Positions 1-11,676 are shown, counted from the stretch's first letter. The stretch is 64,000 nucleotides of DNA from Micromonospora phaseoli (GCF_900109115.1 NZ_FNYV01000004.1:248001-312000); one strand, 5' to 3'. The notes: a model not told the origin generated them from the letters alone. Numbers and translations are program-made.

Positions 1-51
1 GGAACGGTCGCGCATGATCTGTTCGGGCGAGGCGTAGAACTGCATGGCCAC
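1..51 (-). CDS. prcA: 20S proteasome alpha subunit, N-terminal fragment
   Basis: Only the first 17 codons lie inside the window; the gene runs off the left edge. A GTG at 51 (alternative ATG at 45) opens a frame reading MAMQFYASPEQIMRDRS. The YxSPEQxMRxRS stretch is typical of actinobacterial PrcA, where this N-terminus forms the gate of the alpha ring. A GAAGGAGA ribosome site lies about 10 bases before the GTG. It follows prcB after a 64-base gap, the usual prcB-prcA order. Known role: outer ring of the 20S core particle, docking the Arc/Mpa ATPase. The rest of the protein cannot be judged here. Confidence 0.85.
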   Translation of the reverse strand, partial: MAMQFYASPEQIMRDRS

Positions 52-115
52 GGCGGCGGCTCTCCTTCGGGCGCGGTACTGGGGAACTGCGGTCAGCTGC
101 GGGTGGTGGGACGGC

Positions 116-955
116 TCAGCCGCCCGGGTTCTCCATCCGGCCGGCGACCACGCTCTCCGCGATCGCAGACGTCTCCGCGTCGGTCAGCCGGTGCGTTCCC
201 TCCGCCGTCGCGGTCATCACCACCGGGTAGATCCGCCGGATCAGGTCGGGCCCGCCGGTCGCGGTGTCGTCGTCAGCGGCGTCGTAGAGTGCCTCCACGG
301 CCAGCCGTACCGCGTCGTCGACGGAGAGCCCCGGCCGGAACCGCTTCTTCAACGCCGACTTGGCGAACAGCGAACCGGATCCGATCGCGTCGTACCCCGT
401 CTCCCCGTAGGGACCGCCGGTGACGTCGAAACTGAAGATCCGACCGGCCAGCGCCGGGTCCTTGGCGGCCAGGTCGAACCCGGCGAAGAGTGGGATCACG
501 GCCAGCCCCTGCATGGCCGCGCCGATGTTGCCCCGGATCATCGAGGCGAGCCGGTTCGCCTTGCCGTCCAGCGAGAGCATCGCGCCCTCGATCTTCTCGT
601 AGTGCTCCAGCTCCACCTGGAACAGCCGCATCAGCTCGATGCCGATGCCGGCGGTGCCGGCGATGCCCACCAGCGAGTACGCGTCAGCCGGGTGCACCTT
701 CTCGATGTCCCGCTGGGCGATCAGGTTGCCCATGGTGGCCCGCCGGTCACCGGCCATCACCACGCCACCGGCCGCGGCGATGGCCACGATGGTGGTGGCG
801 TGCGGGGCCAGATCGGCGGCCATGCCCGGGGGCAGCGCCCGGCGGCCGGGCAGCATCTCGGGGGCCACCTTGCTCAGGAATGCCGTGAAGGAGGACGTCC
901 CCGCGTTGGTGAACACATCTGGAAGACGCCCGGATGGATCAAAACCCGCTGCCAC
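116..955 (-). CDS. prcB: 20S proteasome beta subunit
   Basis: This is the catalytic subunit of the bacterial 20S proteasome, degrading pupylated proteins in the cytosol. The 279-residue product has a propeptide that ends at PHA|TTIVA, so mature PrcB should begin at Thr54, the N-terminal nucleophile. Conserved blocks follow: [35 protein letters not shown] and [16 protein letters not shown]. The length is close to the usual 280-290. The GTG start at 955 has a GAGAGGA ribosome site 5-6 bases upstream. The first 82 bases overlap the 3' end of the endonuclease VII-like gene, which suggests translational coupling within a pup-endonuclease-prcB-prcA transcript. All key residues are present. Confidence 0.97.
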   Translation of the reverse strand: MAAGFDPSGRLPDVFTNAGTSSFTAFLSKVAPEMLPGRRALPPGMAADLAPHATTIVAIAAAGGVVMAGDRRATMGNLIAQRDIEKVHPADAYSLVGIAGTAGIGIELMRLFQVELEHYEKIEGAMLSLDGKANRLASMIRGNIGAAMQGLAVIPLFAGFDLAAKDPALAGRIFSFDVTGGPYGETGYDAIGSGSLFAKSALKKRFRPGLSVDDAVRLAVEALYDAADDDTATGGPDLIRRIYPVVMTATAEGTHRLTDAETSAIAESVVAGRMENPGG

Positions 956-1188
956 GTGGTTCCTCTCAGGTACGTGATGGCCCTGGCCAGCCTCGTTGGA
1001 CTGTCACGGAACTGGCCAAGACCACCGTTGCAGTTGAAGCAGAGTATCCCGCGCACCCAGCCGGTGCGATGATCGTGGTCCAGATGTTCCGGATCGGGTA
1101 CGCCGCAGACCGCGCAGACCCCGCCCTGCGCCGCGAGCAACTCGTCGAACTCCCGCTGCCCGATGCCTGCTCGCAGTCCGGACACCAC
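874..1188 (-). CDS. endonuclease VII-like HNH/zinc-ribbon protein
   Basis: The 104-residue product carries C25-x2-C28, then HLDHDH (residues 35-40), then C50-x2-C53-N. This is the layout of recombination endonuclease VII: two zinc-binding CxxC pairs flanking a catalytic His/Asp cluster, with the trailing Asn of the His-Me-finger fold. The predicted activity is a metal-dependent DNA nuclease, possibly acting on branched or damaged DNA; the substrate is unknown. The GTG start at 1188 has an AGGGG stretch upstream and an in-frame stop four codons further up. The gene sits between pup and prcB and overlaps prcB by 82 bases, so it is probably co-transcribed with the proteasome genes. I recall endonuclease VII-type genes at this spot in other actinobacterial proteasome loci, but why a nuclease travels with the proteasome is not established. 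Confidence 0.8.
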   Translation of the reverse strand: MVSGLRAGIGQREFDELLAAQGGVCAVCGVPDPEHLDHDHRTGWVRGILCFNCNGGLGQFRDSPTRLARAITYLRGTTWQRVLIHPGVFQMCSPTRGRPPSRHS

Positions 1189-1275
1189 TTCAGCCCCTGC
1201 TCAGCGGGCGTCGCCGATCTCCTTTGCACTGCGGGCACATCTTGTCCAACCCAAGGGACGAGTCGGACGTAAGCC

Positions 1276-1491
1276 CTACTCCCCGCCCTTCTGCACGTAT
1301 CCTCTCACGAACTCCTCGGCGTTCTCCTCGAGGACGGAGTCGATCTCGTCCAGCAGGTCGTCGACGTCCTCGGTGATCTCGGCGTGCCGCTCGGCGACCT
1401 CAGGGTTCGCCTCGACGGTCACATCCTCGACCTCTTCGCCCTGGCGCGACTTGCCCGACTGCGACTGACCGCCGCTGTCACGAGTGGCCAC
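1276..1491 (-). CDS. pup: prokaryotic ubiquitin-like protein Pup (Glu-terminated)
   Basis: Pup is ligated through its C-terminal glutamate to lysines of target proteins, marking them for the Arc-proteasome. The 71-residue product is acidic and disordered at the N-terminus. It has the hallmark helix [19 protein letters not shown], then [10 protein letters not shown]. The last residue is encoded directly as Glu (GAG before TAG), unlike mycobacterial Pup, which ends GGQ and needs deamidation by Dop. A longer reading from 1506 exists, but the GTG at 1491 is preferred because GGAGGAGG lies 5 bases upstream and the protein then begins MATRDSGG. It is 87 bases ahead of the endonuclease gene and 253 bases after dop. 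Confidence 0.96.
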   Translation of the reverse strand: MATRDSGGQSQSGKSRQGEEVEDVTVEANPEVAERHAEITEDVDDLLDEIDSVLEENAEEFVRGYVQKGGE

Positions 1492-1744
1492 TGTTGCCTC
1501 CTCCACGATCTCCCTGCGATGAACTTACCTCGCGGGAGCGACGAAACGCCCGCCGCGCGCCGGTACCGGTGCGCCCGGACGACAAGCGATCGGACGGCCG
1601 CCCACGCCGGCAGCGTCCGACCGCGACAGCGCAGAACGGTTCAGCTCGACAGGCCGCCAGGCGGACGGCGTCTGCCAGGGGGTGCCGGCGCGCACGCTGC
1701 CGCCGCCCGAGCGCCCGTCGCACGCGTAGCACCGTCCACCCCGG

Positions 1745-3268
1745 TCAGGCTGAGCTGCTGGTCAGCGTCTCCAGCAGGTCCTTGGCGCTGGCGCAGCGGT
1801 CGAACAGCGCCCCGACGTGCCGCTTGGTGCCGCGCTCCGGCTCCATCATCGGCACCCGCACCAGTGACTCCCGGCCGATATCGAAGATGACCGAGTCCCA
1901 ACTGGCGGCGACCACCTCGGAGGCGTACTGGGCGAGGCACCGGCCGCGGAAGTAGGCCCGGGTGTCCTCCGGCGGCTCGGTCATCGCCGTGCGGCTCTCC
2001 TCGTCAGTCAGCAGCGTCTTCATCGACCCACGGGAGACCAACCGGTGATAGAGGCCCTTCTCCGGGCGTACGTCGGAGTACTGCAGGTCGACCAACTGCA
2101 GCTTGTGCGAGCCCCAGCCCAGCTTCTCGCGCTCCCGGTAGCCCTCCAACAGTCGCAGCTTGGCCACCCAGTCCAGCTCGTCGGCGCAGAGCATCACGTC
2201 CCGCCCCAGCCGGTCCAGCACGTCCTCCCACCGGTCCAGCACGTCGGCGGTCTGCTCGTCGACATCGCTGCCGTACCGGTCGTCGACGAACTCGCGCACC
2301 CGCTCCAGGTATGCCCACTGCACGTCCATCGCGGTCAGCCGGCGACCGTCGCGCAGCCGCATCAGGTGGGACAGGGACGGGTCGTGACTGACCGCGCGCA
2401 GCTCGCCGACCGGGTCGGCGATGCCGAGGTCAGGCCCGAGCGCCTTCTCCTCGATCATGGTGAGGATCAGCGCTGTCGTACCCACCTTGAGGTAGGTGGA
2501 GATCTCCGAGAGATTGGCGTCGCCGATGATGACGTGCAGCCGGCGGTACTTGTCCGCGTCGGCGTGCGGTTCGTCGCGGGTGTTGATGATCGGCCGCTTG
2601 AGCGTCGTCTCGAGTCCGACCTCGACCTCGAAGAAGTCGGCGCGCTGGGAGATCTGGAAACCGCTCTGGCCGCCGTCCTGGCCGATGCCGACCCGGCCGG
2701 CACCGCAGACGATCTGCCGGGTGACGAAGAAGGGAGTCAGAAACGCGACGATGTCGGCGAACGGCGTCTGCCGACGCATCAGGTAGTTCTCGTGGGCGCC
2801 GTAGCTGGCGCCCTTGTTGTCGGTGTTGTTCTTGTACAGGTGGATCGGCGCCGTGCCAGGAATGGTGGCCGCCCGCCGCGCCGCCTCCGCCATCACCCGC
2901 TCGCCCGCCTTGTCCCAGCGGACCACGTCGCGTGGGTTGGTCACCTCGGGGGTCGAGTACTCGGGGTGGGCGTGGTCGACGTAGAGCCGTGCCCCGTTGG
3001 TGAGAATCACGTTCGCCAGTCCGAGATCCTCGTCGGCGAGCGCCTCGGCGGGGTCGTACGCGGCACCGGAGTAGGTGAAGCCCCGGGCATCACGCAGCGG
3101 TGACTCCTCCTCGTAGTCCCAGCGGGCCCGACCACCCCGGTTCAACTCCGGGCGGGCGCCGTAGGCGTTCACCACCTGAGAGGAGGTGACCATCGGGTTG
3201 GCCCCGGCCTGGCCGGGCACGGAGATTCCGTACTCGACCTCGGTGCCCATGATCCGTCTTACGCTCAT
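1745..3268 (-). CDS. dop: depupylase/Pup deamidase Dop
   Basis: Dop removes Pup from substrates and, where Pup ends in Gln, deamidates it; it belongs to the glutamine synthetase-like carboxylate-amine ligase fold. The N-terminus [16 protein letters not shown] carries the GTEVEYG nucleotide/metal-binding motif with the Val-Glu pair of Dop; the ligase PafA has GIETEFG instead. Other family blocks are [16 protein letters not shown] (with the long Dop-loop region just after), [18 protein letters not shown] and [17 protein letters not shown]. The length of 507 is normal. Because the neighbouring Pup already ends in Glu, the likely essential role here is depupylation. The pup ligase pafA is not in this window. 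Confidence 0.95.
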   Translation of the reverse strand: MSVRRIMGTEVEYGISVPGQAGANPMVTSSQVVNAYGARPELNRGGRARWDYEEESPLRDARGFTYSGAAYDPAEALADEDLGLANVILTNGARLYVDHAHPEYSTPEVTNPRDVVRWDKAGERVMAEAARRAATIPGTAPIHLYKNNTDNKGASYGAHENYLMRRQTPFADIVAFLTPFFVTRQIVCGAGRVGIGQDGGQSGFQISQRADFFEVEVGLETTLKRPIINTRDEPHADADKYRRLHVIIGDANLSEISTYLKVGTTALILTMIEEKALGPDLGIADPVGELRAVSHDPSLSHLMRLRDGRRLTAMDVQWAYLERVREFVDDRYGSDVDEQTADVLDRWEDVLDRLGRDVMLCADELDWVAKLRLLEGYREREKLGWGSHKLQLVDLQYSDVRPEKGLYHRLVSRGSMKTLLTDEESRTAMTEPPEDTRAYFRGRCLAQYASEVVAASWDSVIFDIGRESLVRVPMMEPERGTKRHVGALFDRCASAKDLLETLTSSSA

Positions 3269-3382
3269 CGACCTACCCGCTTCGTTCGCCCGACCGGTCC
3301 CCCGTCACGTCGAGCGTAGTCCGCGCGTGGCCAACCAGGGGCGTGCCGGTCGGCTCGGCGTACCGCGTCGCGTCGTCCGGTC

Positions 3383-5350
3383 TCACGGCTCGTCGACGAG
3401 CATCAGCTCGACGGTGATCCGCTCGCGAAGTTCCGGGTCGGCCCGGAACAGCCGGTTGACCCGGACCCGCGCACCGTCGGTGGTGACGATCAGACGGATC
3501 TCGCCGGGCGTCCGGTAGAGCATCTGCGAGGTCCGGTCCGGTTCGACGAAGTCCATCTCGTAGATGCCGCTTTCGGTCTGCGCGGTGGTGCCCTGCAGGG
3601 TGGATACGCAGATGTTCTCCAGGTACGAGCCGTACGGGCTGCGGTCGAGGACGAGCGTGGTGACCCCCGGTACGGGCGGGTACCGCCGGTCGACCTCGTC
3701 ACAGACGACGGCCGCCCGGGTGGGCTGGTCGAGCTGCTGGTGCACCCAGATCTGCGCCCAGGTCGGCGTCTCGACGACGAGCAGGCTGCGGTGCCAGCCG
3801 GTGACGCCGGCGAACAACACGGTGGCGGCAGCGACGGTGACGGCGGTGAGGCCGGCCACGACGGCGGGCCTCGGGCGGCGACCGCGCGGGACCGGCAGGA
3901 GCCGCACCACCGCGGCGGTGCCGACGATGAGCAGCACCGTGGTGAGGTGGCCGGCCTTGTTGAAGTAGTAGCCGGGTTCGCCGCCGAGGCCGACGCTGGC
4001 CTGGGCGATGCCCGCCGTGAGACCGACGCTCACCAGCAGGACGAACAGCCAGCGCCGCCAGGCGGGATCGGCACGGCCGGTCAGTAGGGCGAGCCACAGC
4101 AGCGCCGGTACGACAATGGCGCCGAGGCCGCCGAGGGCGAGCCAGGTCTCGGTGAGATCGGGTCCGACGGTGGCGGTGAGGGACTCGGTCTGGTTGGCGC
4201 GGAGCACGCCGAGCAGGATCGGCACCGGGGCGAGGGCGGCGGCGGCCAGGCCGACGGCCAGCGCGGTGCCGCGGACCCGGAGCACCTCACGGCGGTGGGC
4301 GAGCAGCGCCCCCAGCACGATGAGGGCGGCGGCGGGCAGGAACAGGTAGTAGGTGTAGCCGATGCCGACGAGCAGGGCACCGAGCATCAGGAGGTGTTCG
4401 CGGGGGGCGGCGATCGGCCGGGCGACGAGGGCGGCGAGGACGACGGTGAGGGTCAGCCCGAGCGTCTCGGTGGGGTAGCCGGCCAGCAGCATTCGGGGCA
4501 TCTGGGTGCCGAGGACGAGCGCGCCGACGACGACGGTGAGCACGCCGCGACTCAGCGGGTGCAGCGGACCGGGCAGGCGTTGTGCCGCCCAGAGCAGGGC
4601 CAGTGCGAACAGGCCGAAGCCGGCGATGTTCCACCACAGGAACGGCTGCACGGCGTCGACACCGGCCGGCGTGGTGCCGGGCGGGGTCAGGTGCCCGTCG
4701 AGCAGGGCGACCAGCAGGTGCCAGCCCTGCGGGTAGTAGACGAGCAGCGACACGAGTTGCTCGCGAACCGCGTCTGGGTCGACGAAGACGTATCCGCTCT
4801 GCCGACCGATGACGTCGACGAGGGTGAGATGACGGAAGTAGTCCTCGCCTCGGCCGAGGATGGTGAGCTGACCGAGGACGTCGGCGGCGCGTAGCACCGG
4901 CTGTGCGAGGTAGCCGACGAGTGCGGCGGTGCCGAGCACCGGGAACAGGTCGGCCCAGGCGGGTCGCGGCAGCGCGGGACGCCGGCCGGTGGCCAGAGCG
5001 GCCAGGATGAGCACGGTGAGTGCGGTCCCGGTGACCGGGATCGGAGCCATGCCCCACGGCCAGGCGGCGAAGAGCAGCCCGGCGGCGGCGGTGAGGCAGA
5101 CGAGCAGCATCGTGGCGAGCAGCAGCCGGTCGAGCAGGGTCCGGCCGCCGCGCAGCAGGCTGGCGGTGGCCAGCAGGACCAGCGGGGGCAGTGCCCAGCG
5201 GGCGTCGACGGCGGTCACGGCGATCGTCAGGAGCCACGCCGCCGGCAGGGCGGCGAGTGCGACGGGTAGGCGCCGACGGTACGCCGGGGTGGGGCCGGTG
5301 GTCGAGGTCGGCGTGGGCGGCGAGAGCAGGTCGCTCTGCTCGGTGGACAC
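3383..5350 (-). CDS. polytopic membrane protein, possible GT-C type glycosyltransferase
   Basis: The 655-residue protein has a short Pro/Thr-rich cytoplasmic N-terminus (residues 1-27) and about a dozen or more hydrophobic spans to roughly residue 520, followed by a soluble C-terminal domain of about 130 residues. An early loop after the first spans reads LGRGEDYFRHLTLVDVIG and then YYPQGWHLL. An acidic loop followed by aromatic PQGWH-like motifs resembles GT-C glycosyltransferases and actinobacterial DUF6541/AftA-like proteins, but I cannot assign a substrate. The GTG at 5350 has GAAGGA upstream, and a TACAAT box is visible at 5385-5390 on the same strand. It lies between arc and dop, with a hairpin separating it from arc, so it is probably its own transcription unit rather than a proteasome component. 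Confidence 0.6.
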   Translation of the reverse strand: MSTEQSDLLSPPTPTSTTGPTPAYRRRLPVALAALPAAWLLTIAVTAVDARWALPPLVLLATASLLRGGRTLLDRLLLATMLLVCLTAAAGLLFAAWPWGMAPIPVTGTALTVLILAALATGRRPALPRPAWADLFPVLGTAALVGYLAQPVLRAADVLGQLTILGRGEDYFRHLTLVDVIGRQSGYVFVDPDAVREQLVSLLVYYPQGWHLLVALLDGHLTPPGTTPAGVDAVQPFLWWNIAGFGLFALALLWAAQRLPGPLHPLSRGVLTVVVGALVLGTQMPRMLLAGYPTETLGLTLTVVLAALVARPIAAPREHLLMLGALLVGIGYTYYLFLPAAALIVLGALLAHRREVLRVRGTALAVGLAAAALAPVPILLGVLRANQTESLTATVGPDLTETWLALGGLGAIVVPALLWLALLTGRADPAWRRWLFVLLVSVGLTAGIAQASVGLGGEPGYYFNKAGHLTTVLLIVGTAAVVRLLPVPRGRRPRPAVVAGLTAVTVAAATVLFAGVTGWHRSLLVVETPTWAQIWVHQQLDQPTRAAVVCDEVDRRYPPVPGVTTLVLDRSPYGSYLENICVSTLQGTTAQTESGIYEMDFVEPDRTSQMLYRTPGEIRLIVTTDGARVRVNRLFRADPELRERITVELMLVDEP

Positions 5351-5384
5351 GCGATTCCTTCACGATTGGGGAGAAGTGGCTGGA

Positions 5385-5390
5385 ATTGTA
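5385..5390 (-). promoter_or_regulatory. possible -10 box upstream of the membrane-protein gene
   Basis: On the minus strand the hexamer TACAAT stands in a short AT-richer patch 35 bases before the GTG at 5350. It fits the actinobacterial -10 consensus, but no clear -35 is visible 16-19 bases upstream. It lies downstream of the hairpin at 5427-5463, as expected for an independent promoter. Confidence 0.35.
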
Positions 5391-5426
5391 ACGGCGCGTC
5401 CCGCTGCCCGCAGAACTGGGCGTACG

Positions 5427-5463
5427 CGTAGGGCCCGTGACGCGTGGCGTCACGGGCCCTACG
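5427..5463. terminator. GC-rich hairpin downstream of arc
   Basis: Two perfect 17-base arms (CGTAGGGCCCGTGACGC and its reverse complement) are separated by a 3-base loop, starting 10 bases after the arc stop codon. There is no U-tract, which is common for actinobacterial terminators. It should end the arc transcript and so separate arc from the membrane-protein gene, dop and pup. Confidence 0.8.
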
Positions 5464-5472
5464 GACGTCCGG

Positions 5473-7254
5473 TCAGAGGTACTGGCCGGTGTTGCTGGCG
5501 GTCTCGATGGAGCGACCGGCCTCAGCGCCCTTGCCGCCGGAGACGAGCGTGCGGATGTAGACGATCCGCTCGCCCTTCTTGCCGGAGATGCGGGCCCAGT
5601 CGTCCGGGTTGGTGGTGTTGGGCAGGTCCTCGTTCTCCCGGAACTCGTCGACGCATGCGTCGAGCAGGTGCTGCAGCCGTAGCCCCTTGCGGCCGGAGGT
5701 GAGGAACTCCTTGATGGCCATCTTCTTGCCGCGGTCCACGATGTTCTGGATCATCGCACCGGAGTTGAAGTCCTTGAAGTAGAGGACCTCCTTGTCACCG
5801 TTGGCGTAGGTGACCTCCAGGAAGCGGTTCTCCTCGGTCTCCGAGTACATCCGGAGGACCACGGCGTCGATCATCGCGGCGACGGTGGCCTGGGCGTCAC
5901 TGCCGTGTTCGGCCAGGTCGTCGGGGTGCAGGGGCAGACCGGCGAGGATGTATTTGGAGAAGATGTCCTTGGCCGCTTCGGCGTCCGGACGCTCAATCTT
6001 GATCTTCACGTCGAGTCGGCCCGGTCGCAGGATGGCCGGGTCGATCATGTCTTCCCGGTTGGAGGCGCCGATGACGATGACGTTCTCCAGCCCCTCCACA
6101 CCGTCGATCTCGCTGAGCAACTGCGGGACGATGGTGTTCTCCACGTCGGAGGAGACACCGGAGCCGCGGGTGCGGAAGACCGAGTCCATCTCGTCGAAGA
6201 AGACGATGACGGGAGTGCCCTCGCCGGCCTTCTCCCGAGCCCGCTGGAAGATCAGCCGGATGTGCCGCTCGGTCTCGCCGACGTACTTGTTGAGCAGCTC
6301 CGGGCCTTTGATGTTGAGGAAGAAGCTGGTGTGCCTCTCCTTGCCCTGCCGCTCGGCGATCTTCTTCGCCAGCGAGTTGGCGACCGCCTTGGCGATCAGC
6401 GTCTTGCCGCAGCCCGGCGGGCCGTAGAGCAGGATGCCCTTCGGCGGGCGCAGCTGATGCTCCCGGAACAGGTCGGCGTGCAGGAACGGCAGCTCCACCG
6501 CGTCCCGGATCTGCTCGATCTGTGAGTGCAGGCCGCCGATGTCGGTGTAGTCGACGTCCGGCACCTCCTCCAGCACGAGCTCCTCGACCTCGCTCTTGGG
6601 GATCCGCTCGTACGCGTACGCCGATCGCGGTTCGATCATGAGCGAGTCGCCGGCCCGGATCGCGCTGCCGATCAGGGTCTCGGCCAGATGCACGATGCGT
6701 TCCTCGTCGGAGTGCGAGACCACCAGCGCCCGGTCGCCCGGTGCGCCCTCGGGACCCGCGAGGATCTCCTTGAGCATGACCACCTCGCCGACCCGCTCGT
6801 AGCCGAACGCGTCGACGATGTTGAGCGCGTCGTTGAGCAGGACCTCCTGGCCGCGCTGCAGCTCACCCACGTCGAGCGAGGGTGAGACGGCCACGCGCAG
6901 CTTGCGCCCGCCGGTGAAGACATCGACCGTGCCGTCCTCGTGGCGGGCCAGGAAGACACCGTAGCCACTGGGGGGCTGGGCGAGTCGGTCGATCTCCTCC
7001 TTGAGCGTCACGATCTGCGCGCGAGCTTCCTTGAGGGTGCTCACGAGCCGTTCGTTGTTTTCGGTCAGCCGCGCCAACTGCGCCTGGGTGGCGGCCAGCC
7101 GCTCTTCGAGCTGCCGGACGTGTCGGGGGCTCTCGGTCAACTTGCGCCGCACCAGGGCGAGTTCCTCTTGGAGGAACGCAACCTGCGTGGAGAGATCGTG
7201 GGCCTCCTTCTCCCACCGTGCGGCGCGCGAGTCCGCGTCGTCGCTGCGTGCCAC
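5473..7254 (-). CDS. arc: proteasome-associated AAA+ ATPase Arc (Mpa)
   Basis: Arc forms the hexameric cap that recognises Pup, unfolds tagged proteins and feeds them into the 20S core. The 593-residue product has an N-terminal coiled coil (about residues 15-95) that captures Pup. Two OB domains follow (about 96-235), then one AAA domain with Walker A GPPGCGKT at 278-285 and Walker [11 protein letters not shown] at about 349-358. The C-terminus is GQYL, the HbYX-like tail that opens the proteasome gate. A longer frame extends to 7419, but GTG at 7254 is chosen because GGGGAGGT lies 5-6 bases upstream and the protein then begins [18 protein letters not shown]. All ATPase and docking motifs are intact. 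Confidence 0.97.
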   Translation of the reverse strand: MARSDDADSRAARWEKEAHDLSTQVAFLQEELALVRRKLTESPRHVRQLEERLAATQAQLARLTENNERLVSTLKEARAQIVTLKEEIDRLAQPPSGYGVFLARHEDGTVDVFTGGRKLRVAVSPSLDVGELQRGQEVLLNDALNIVDAFGYERVGEVVMLKEILAGPEGAPGDRALVVSHSDEERIVHLAETLIGSAIRAGDSLMIEPRSAYAYERIPKSEVEELVLEEVPDVDYTDIGGLHSQIEQIRDAVELPFLHADLFREHQLRPPKGILLYGPPGCGKTLIAKAVANSLAKKIAERQGKERHTSFFLNIKGPELLNKYVGETERHIRLIFQRAREKAGEGTPVIVFFDEMDSVFRTRGSGVSSDVENTIVPQLLSEIDGVEGLENVIVIGASNREDMIDPAILRPGRLDVKIKIERPDAEAAKDIFSKYILAGLPLHPDDLAEHGSDAQATVAAMIDAVVLRMYSETEENRFLEVTYANGDKEVLYFKDFNSGAMIQNIVDRGKKMAIKEFLTSGRKGLRLQHLLDACVDEFRENEDLPNTTNPDDWARISGKKGERIVYIRTLVSGGKGAEAGRSIETASNTGQYL

Positions 7255-7417
7255 GTCCCACCTCCCCGGGGGGCTTGAACGTTCTGAGCTAACACTAGCC
7301 GCTATGAGCCCGATTCGGTCCTCCGCAACGCGCCCGTCACAGAAGCTTGATCGCCAAGGGTGGGCAGACGGGCGGGTACGGGCATTCGGGTACCGTCGGG
7401 GGGTGGCACGGGAGAAC

Positions 7418-7726
7418 ATGGGGGGTGCGCCGGTGGCCGAGGTCGCGACCGATCAGTTGCAGGTCTGGGTGGACCAGGATCTCTGCACGGGTGACGGGCT
7501 GTGTGTGCAGTACGCGCCAGAGGTCTTCGAGTTCGACGTCGACGGGCTGGCGTACGTGAAGGGCGCCGACGGCGAGCTCCGCCAGGCCCACGGTGCCCGG
7601 GTGGACGTGCCGGAGCACCTCCGCCTGGAGGTGATCGACTCGGCGAAGGAGTGCCCAGGCGAGTGCATCCACGTCGTACGCGGCAGCGACGGCGTCGAGG
7701 TGGCCGGGCCGGAGGCCGAGGACTGA
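7418..7726 (+). CDS. single-cluster ferredoxin ([3Fe-4S]-type)
   Basis: This small acidic electron carrier has about 102 residues. The cluster motif near the N-terminus reads CTGDGLC, where the second cysteine of a normal CxxCxxC is replaced, and the far motif is ECPGECIHV. This pattern is typical of [3Fe-4S] ferredoxins that serve actinobacterial P450s and other oxidoreductases. The start is uncertain: ATG at 7418, GTG at 7403 and GTG at 7433 (giving [10 protein letters not shown]) are all in frame, and a GGGGGG run precedes the last. The gene is divergent from arc. No P450 or reductase lies in the window, so its partner is unknown. Confidence 0.85.
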   Translation: MGGAPVAEVATDQLQVWVDQDLCTGDGLCVQYAPEVFEFDVDGLAYVKGADGELRQAHGARVDVPEHLRLEVIDSAKECPGECIHVVRGSDGVEVAGPEAED

Positions 7727-7739
7727 TCCGCGCCGCCCG

Positions 7740-8312
7740 CTACAGCAGCGGGCGGCCGACCACCGAGGCGACCAGCCGGGCGAACTCCTCCAAACGAGTG
7801 ATCTGCCCGGCACCGCCGTCGTCGAGGGTCTTGCCGAAGCGCAGCGCGTCGTGGCGCGGCCCACCGGTGGTCTCCTCGCTCGGTGGCGACTCGTCCAGTG
7901 AGGTCAGCAGCAGGTAGACATCGATGCTGTCGACCCGGATCTCGCCGTTGTCGTGGCGGAACAGCCGGCGGCGGCAGCCGACCTCGGTGACCGAGGATGC
8001 CGGCACCACCCGCAGCGAGGAGGTCATCGAGCCGGGCGGCCCCTCCCCCGGCGGCACGTCCTCGCCGTGCCACAGCACCAGGCGGCTGCCATCGCAGACG
8101 ACGACCTCCTGCCACACCCCGTTCACCTCGTTGACGAAGCGTTCCAGGGTGAAGCCCAGCACCGACGCTCCGCGCAGCACACCGCCGAGAGCCTCCAGGG
8201 CGACGTCCGGGTCCCGCAGGTAGGCCCGCGCCGCCGACTCAAGGTCGGTGTAGGGCGACCAGTCGGGGAAGACCGCTGGCAGGTCGCCACCGCCGAAACC
8301 GGGCCGGCTCAT
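7740..8312 (-). CDS. conserved actinobacterial protein of unknown function
   Basis: The 190-residue product has no motif I can assign. It is an alpha/beta-looking soluble protein beginning MSRPGFGGGDLPAVFPDW, without signal peptide or membrane span, and contains the phrase CDGSRLVLWHGEDVPPGEGP. A reading from 8387 is possible, but ATG at 8312 is preferred because GAGGTGA lies 5 bases upstream. It stops 13 bases from the ferredoxin stop (convergent) and follows trmI on the same strand after 141 bases. I recall a protein of this kind near trmI and arc in related genomes, but no function is known to me. Confidence 0.7.
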   Translation of the reverse strand: MSRPGFGGGDLPAVFPDWSPYTDLESAARAYLRDPDVALEALGGVLRGASVLGFTLERFVNEVNGVWQEVVVCDGSRLVLWHGEDVPPGEGPPGSMTSSLRVVPASSVTEVGCRRRLFRHDNGEIRVDSIDVYLLLTSLDESPPSEETTGGPRHDALRFGKTLDDGGAGQITRLEEFARLVASVVGRPLL

Positions 8313-8453
8313 GCCGTCACCTCGCTCCGCTCGGCGTCGACCTGAGCGTTCTCCGCACTGAGCCGATGACCCGCTCGCTGCGCTCACTCATGCCGTCACC
8401 GCCGGCCCGCTGCCAGGATCAGCCCGTTCACGCCCAGCCGCCCCATTCCGCCG

Positions 8454-10678
<2,225 letters not shown>

Positions 10679-10761
10679 CGGGAAGATGCTACGCGGCGGG
10701 AGATCACGTACCGGTGCGGCGGCGGCCGTCCTGTCACACCGGTGCCCTAACCTTCCGGGGC

Positions 10762-11676
10762 ATGACGGCGGATCCGGTGATCACCCAGCAGGCCCCGACT
10801 CCGACGCAGCTGCCGGCGACGGTGCGGGCCTCGCTGTCGCCCTCGCGGGCGGCGGATTTCAAGACTTGCCCGCTGCTCTACCGGTTCCGCAGCATCGACC
10901 GGCTGCCCGAACGGCCCACCGTGGAGCAGGCTCGGGGCACGCTGGTGCACGCGGTGCTGGAGCGGCTGTTCGACCTGCCGCCGTCCGGGCGCACCCCGGA
11001 CGCTGCCGGTGACCTCGTCGCTCCCCAGTGGGACCGCCTGGTCACCGAGCAGCCGGAGCTGGCCGGGGTCTTCTCCGGCGACTCCCCGCCGGCCGTGGCG
11101 GACTTCCTACGCTCCGCGGCGGCCCTGCTCGACGGCTATTTCGCGGTGGAGGATCCGCGCCGGCTGGAGCCGACCGAGCGGGAGAGCCTGATCTCCGCCG
11201 TCGTCGACGACGAGTTGCTGATCCGGGGCTACCTCGACCGGCTCGACGTCGCCCCGGACGGCGCGCTGCGGGTGGTGGACTACAAGACCGGCGGCGCACC
11301 GCGCGAGGCGTTCGAGGCCCGGGCCCTGTTCCAGCTGAAGTTCTACGCCCTGGTGCTGTGGCGCACCCGGGGCGTGGTGCCCCGGGTGTTGCGCCTGCTC
11401 TACCTCAAGGACGCCGAGGTGTGCGACTACAGCCCCGACGCCGAGGAGCTGATGCGTTTCGAGCGCACCGTGGTGGCACTGTGGCGGGCCATCGAGCAGG
11501 CCACCGCCGCACAGGACTTCCGGCCCCGACCGAGCCGGCTCTGCGACTGGTGCAGCCACCAGGCGCTCTGCCCCAGCTACGGCGGCACCCCGCCGCCCTT
11601 CCCCGATCAGGCTGCCGTGCCGGGCCCGCTGCGCGACGCCCGTTCCCGCCCGGCGTCTCCGGGCTCCGACGAGTAG
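10762..11676 (+). CDS. RecB/Cas4-family PD-(D/E)XK exonuclease with iron-sulfur cysteines
   Basis: The 304-residue protein begins with the Q-like SPSRAADFKTCPLLYRFR motif carrying the first cysteine. Motif I is ARGTLVHAVLERLF, and the nuclease core is LRVVDYKTGG (Asp and Lys of PD-(D/E)XK). Its C-terminus has LCDWCSHQALCPSYGG, supplying three more cysteines. One Cys near the N-terminus plus three near the C-terminus is the AddB/Cas4 arrangement for a 4Fe-4S cluster. It is predicted to be a single-strand-specific exonuclease in DNA repair. ATG at 10762 is chosen (MTADPVITQQ). A stand-alone RecB-like gene beside trmI and the M50 gene is a pattern I recall in related genomes; no CRISPR or Cas genes are present. 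Confidence 0.88.
   Translation: MTADPVITQQAPTPTQLPATVRASLSPSRAADFKTCPLLYRFRSIDRLPERPTVEQARGTLVHAVLERLFDLPPSGRTPDAAGDLVAPQWDRLVTEQPELAGVFSGDSPPAVADFLRSAAALLDGYFAVEDPRRLEPTERESLISAVVDDELLIRGYLDRLDVAPDGALRVVDYKTGGAPREAFEARALFQLKFYALVLWRTRGVVPRVLRLLYLKDAEVCDYSPDAEELMRFERTVVALWRAIEQATAAQDFRPRPSRLCDWCSHQALCPSYGGTPPPFPDQAAVPGPLRDARSRPASPGSDE

Noticed and set aside
1507..1744. Small gene between dop and pup
   Set aside because: The frames on both strands are Arg/Ala low-complexity shadows; only the pup leader and ribosome site are supported.
8313..8453. Two tiny overlapping frames (16 and 24 codons) between trmI and the 190-residue unknown
   Set aside because: They share a duplicated GTGACGGCATGAG and GAGCG-rich sequence common in actinobacterial spacers; no ribosome sites or conservation can be shown.
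10762..11676. Cas4
   Set aside because: The Cys pattern and PD-(D/E)XK core would fit, but no cas genes or repeats are nearby and the location beside trmI and the M50 protease is a housekeeping one.
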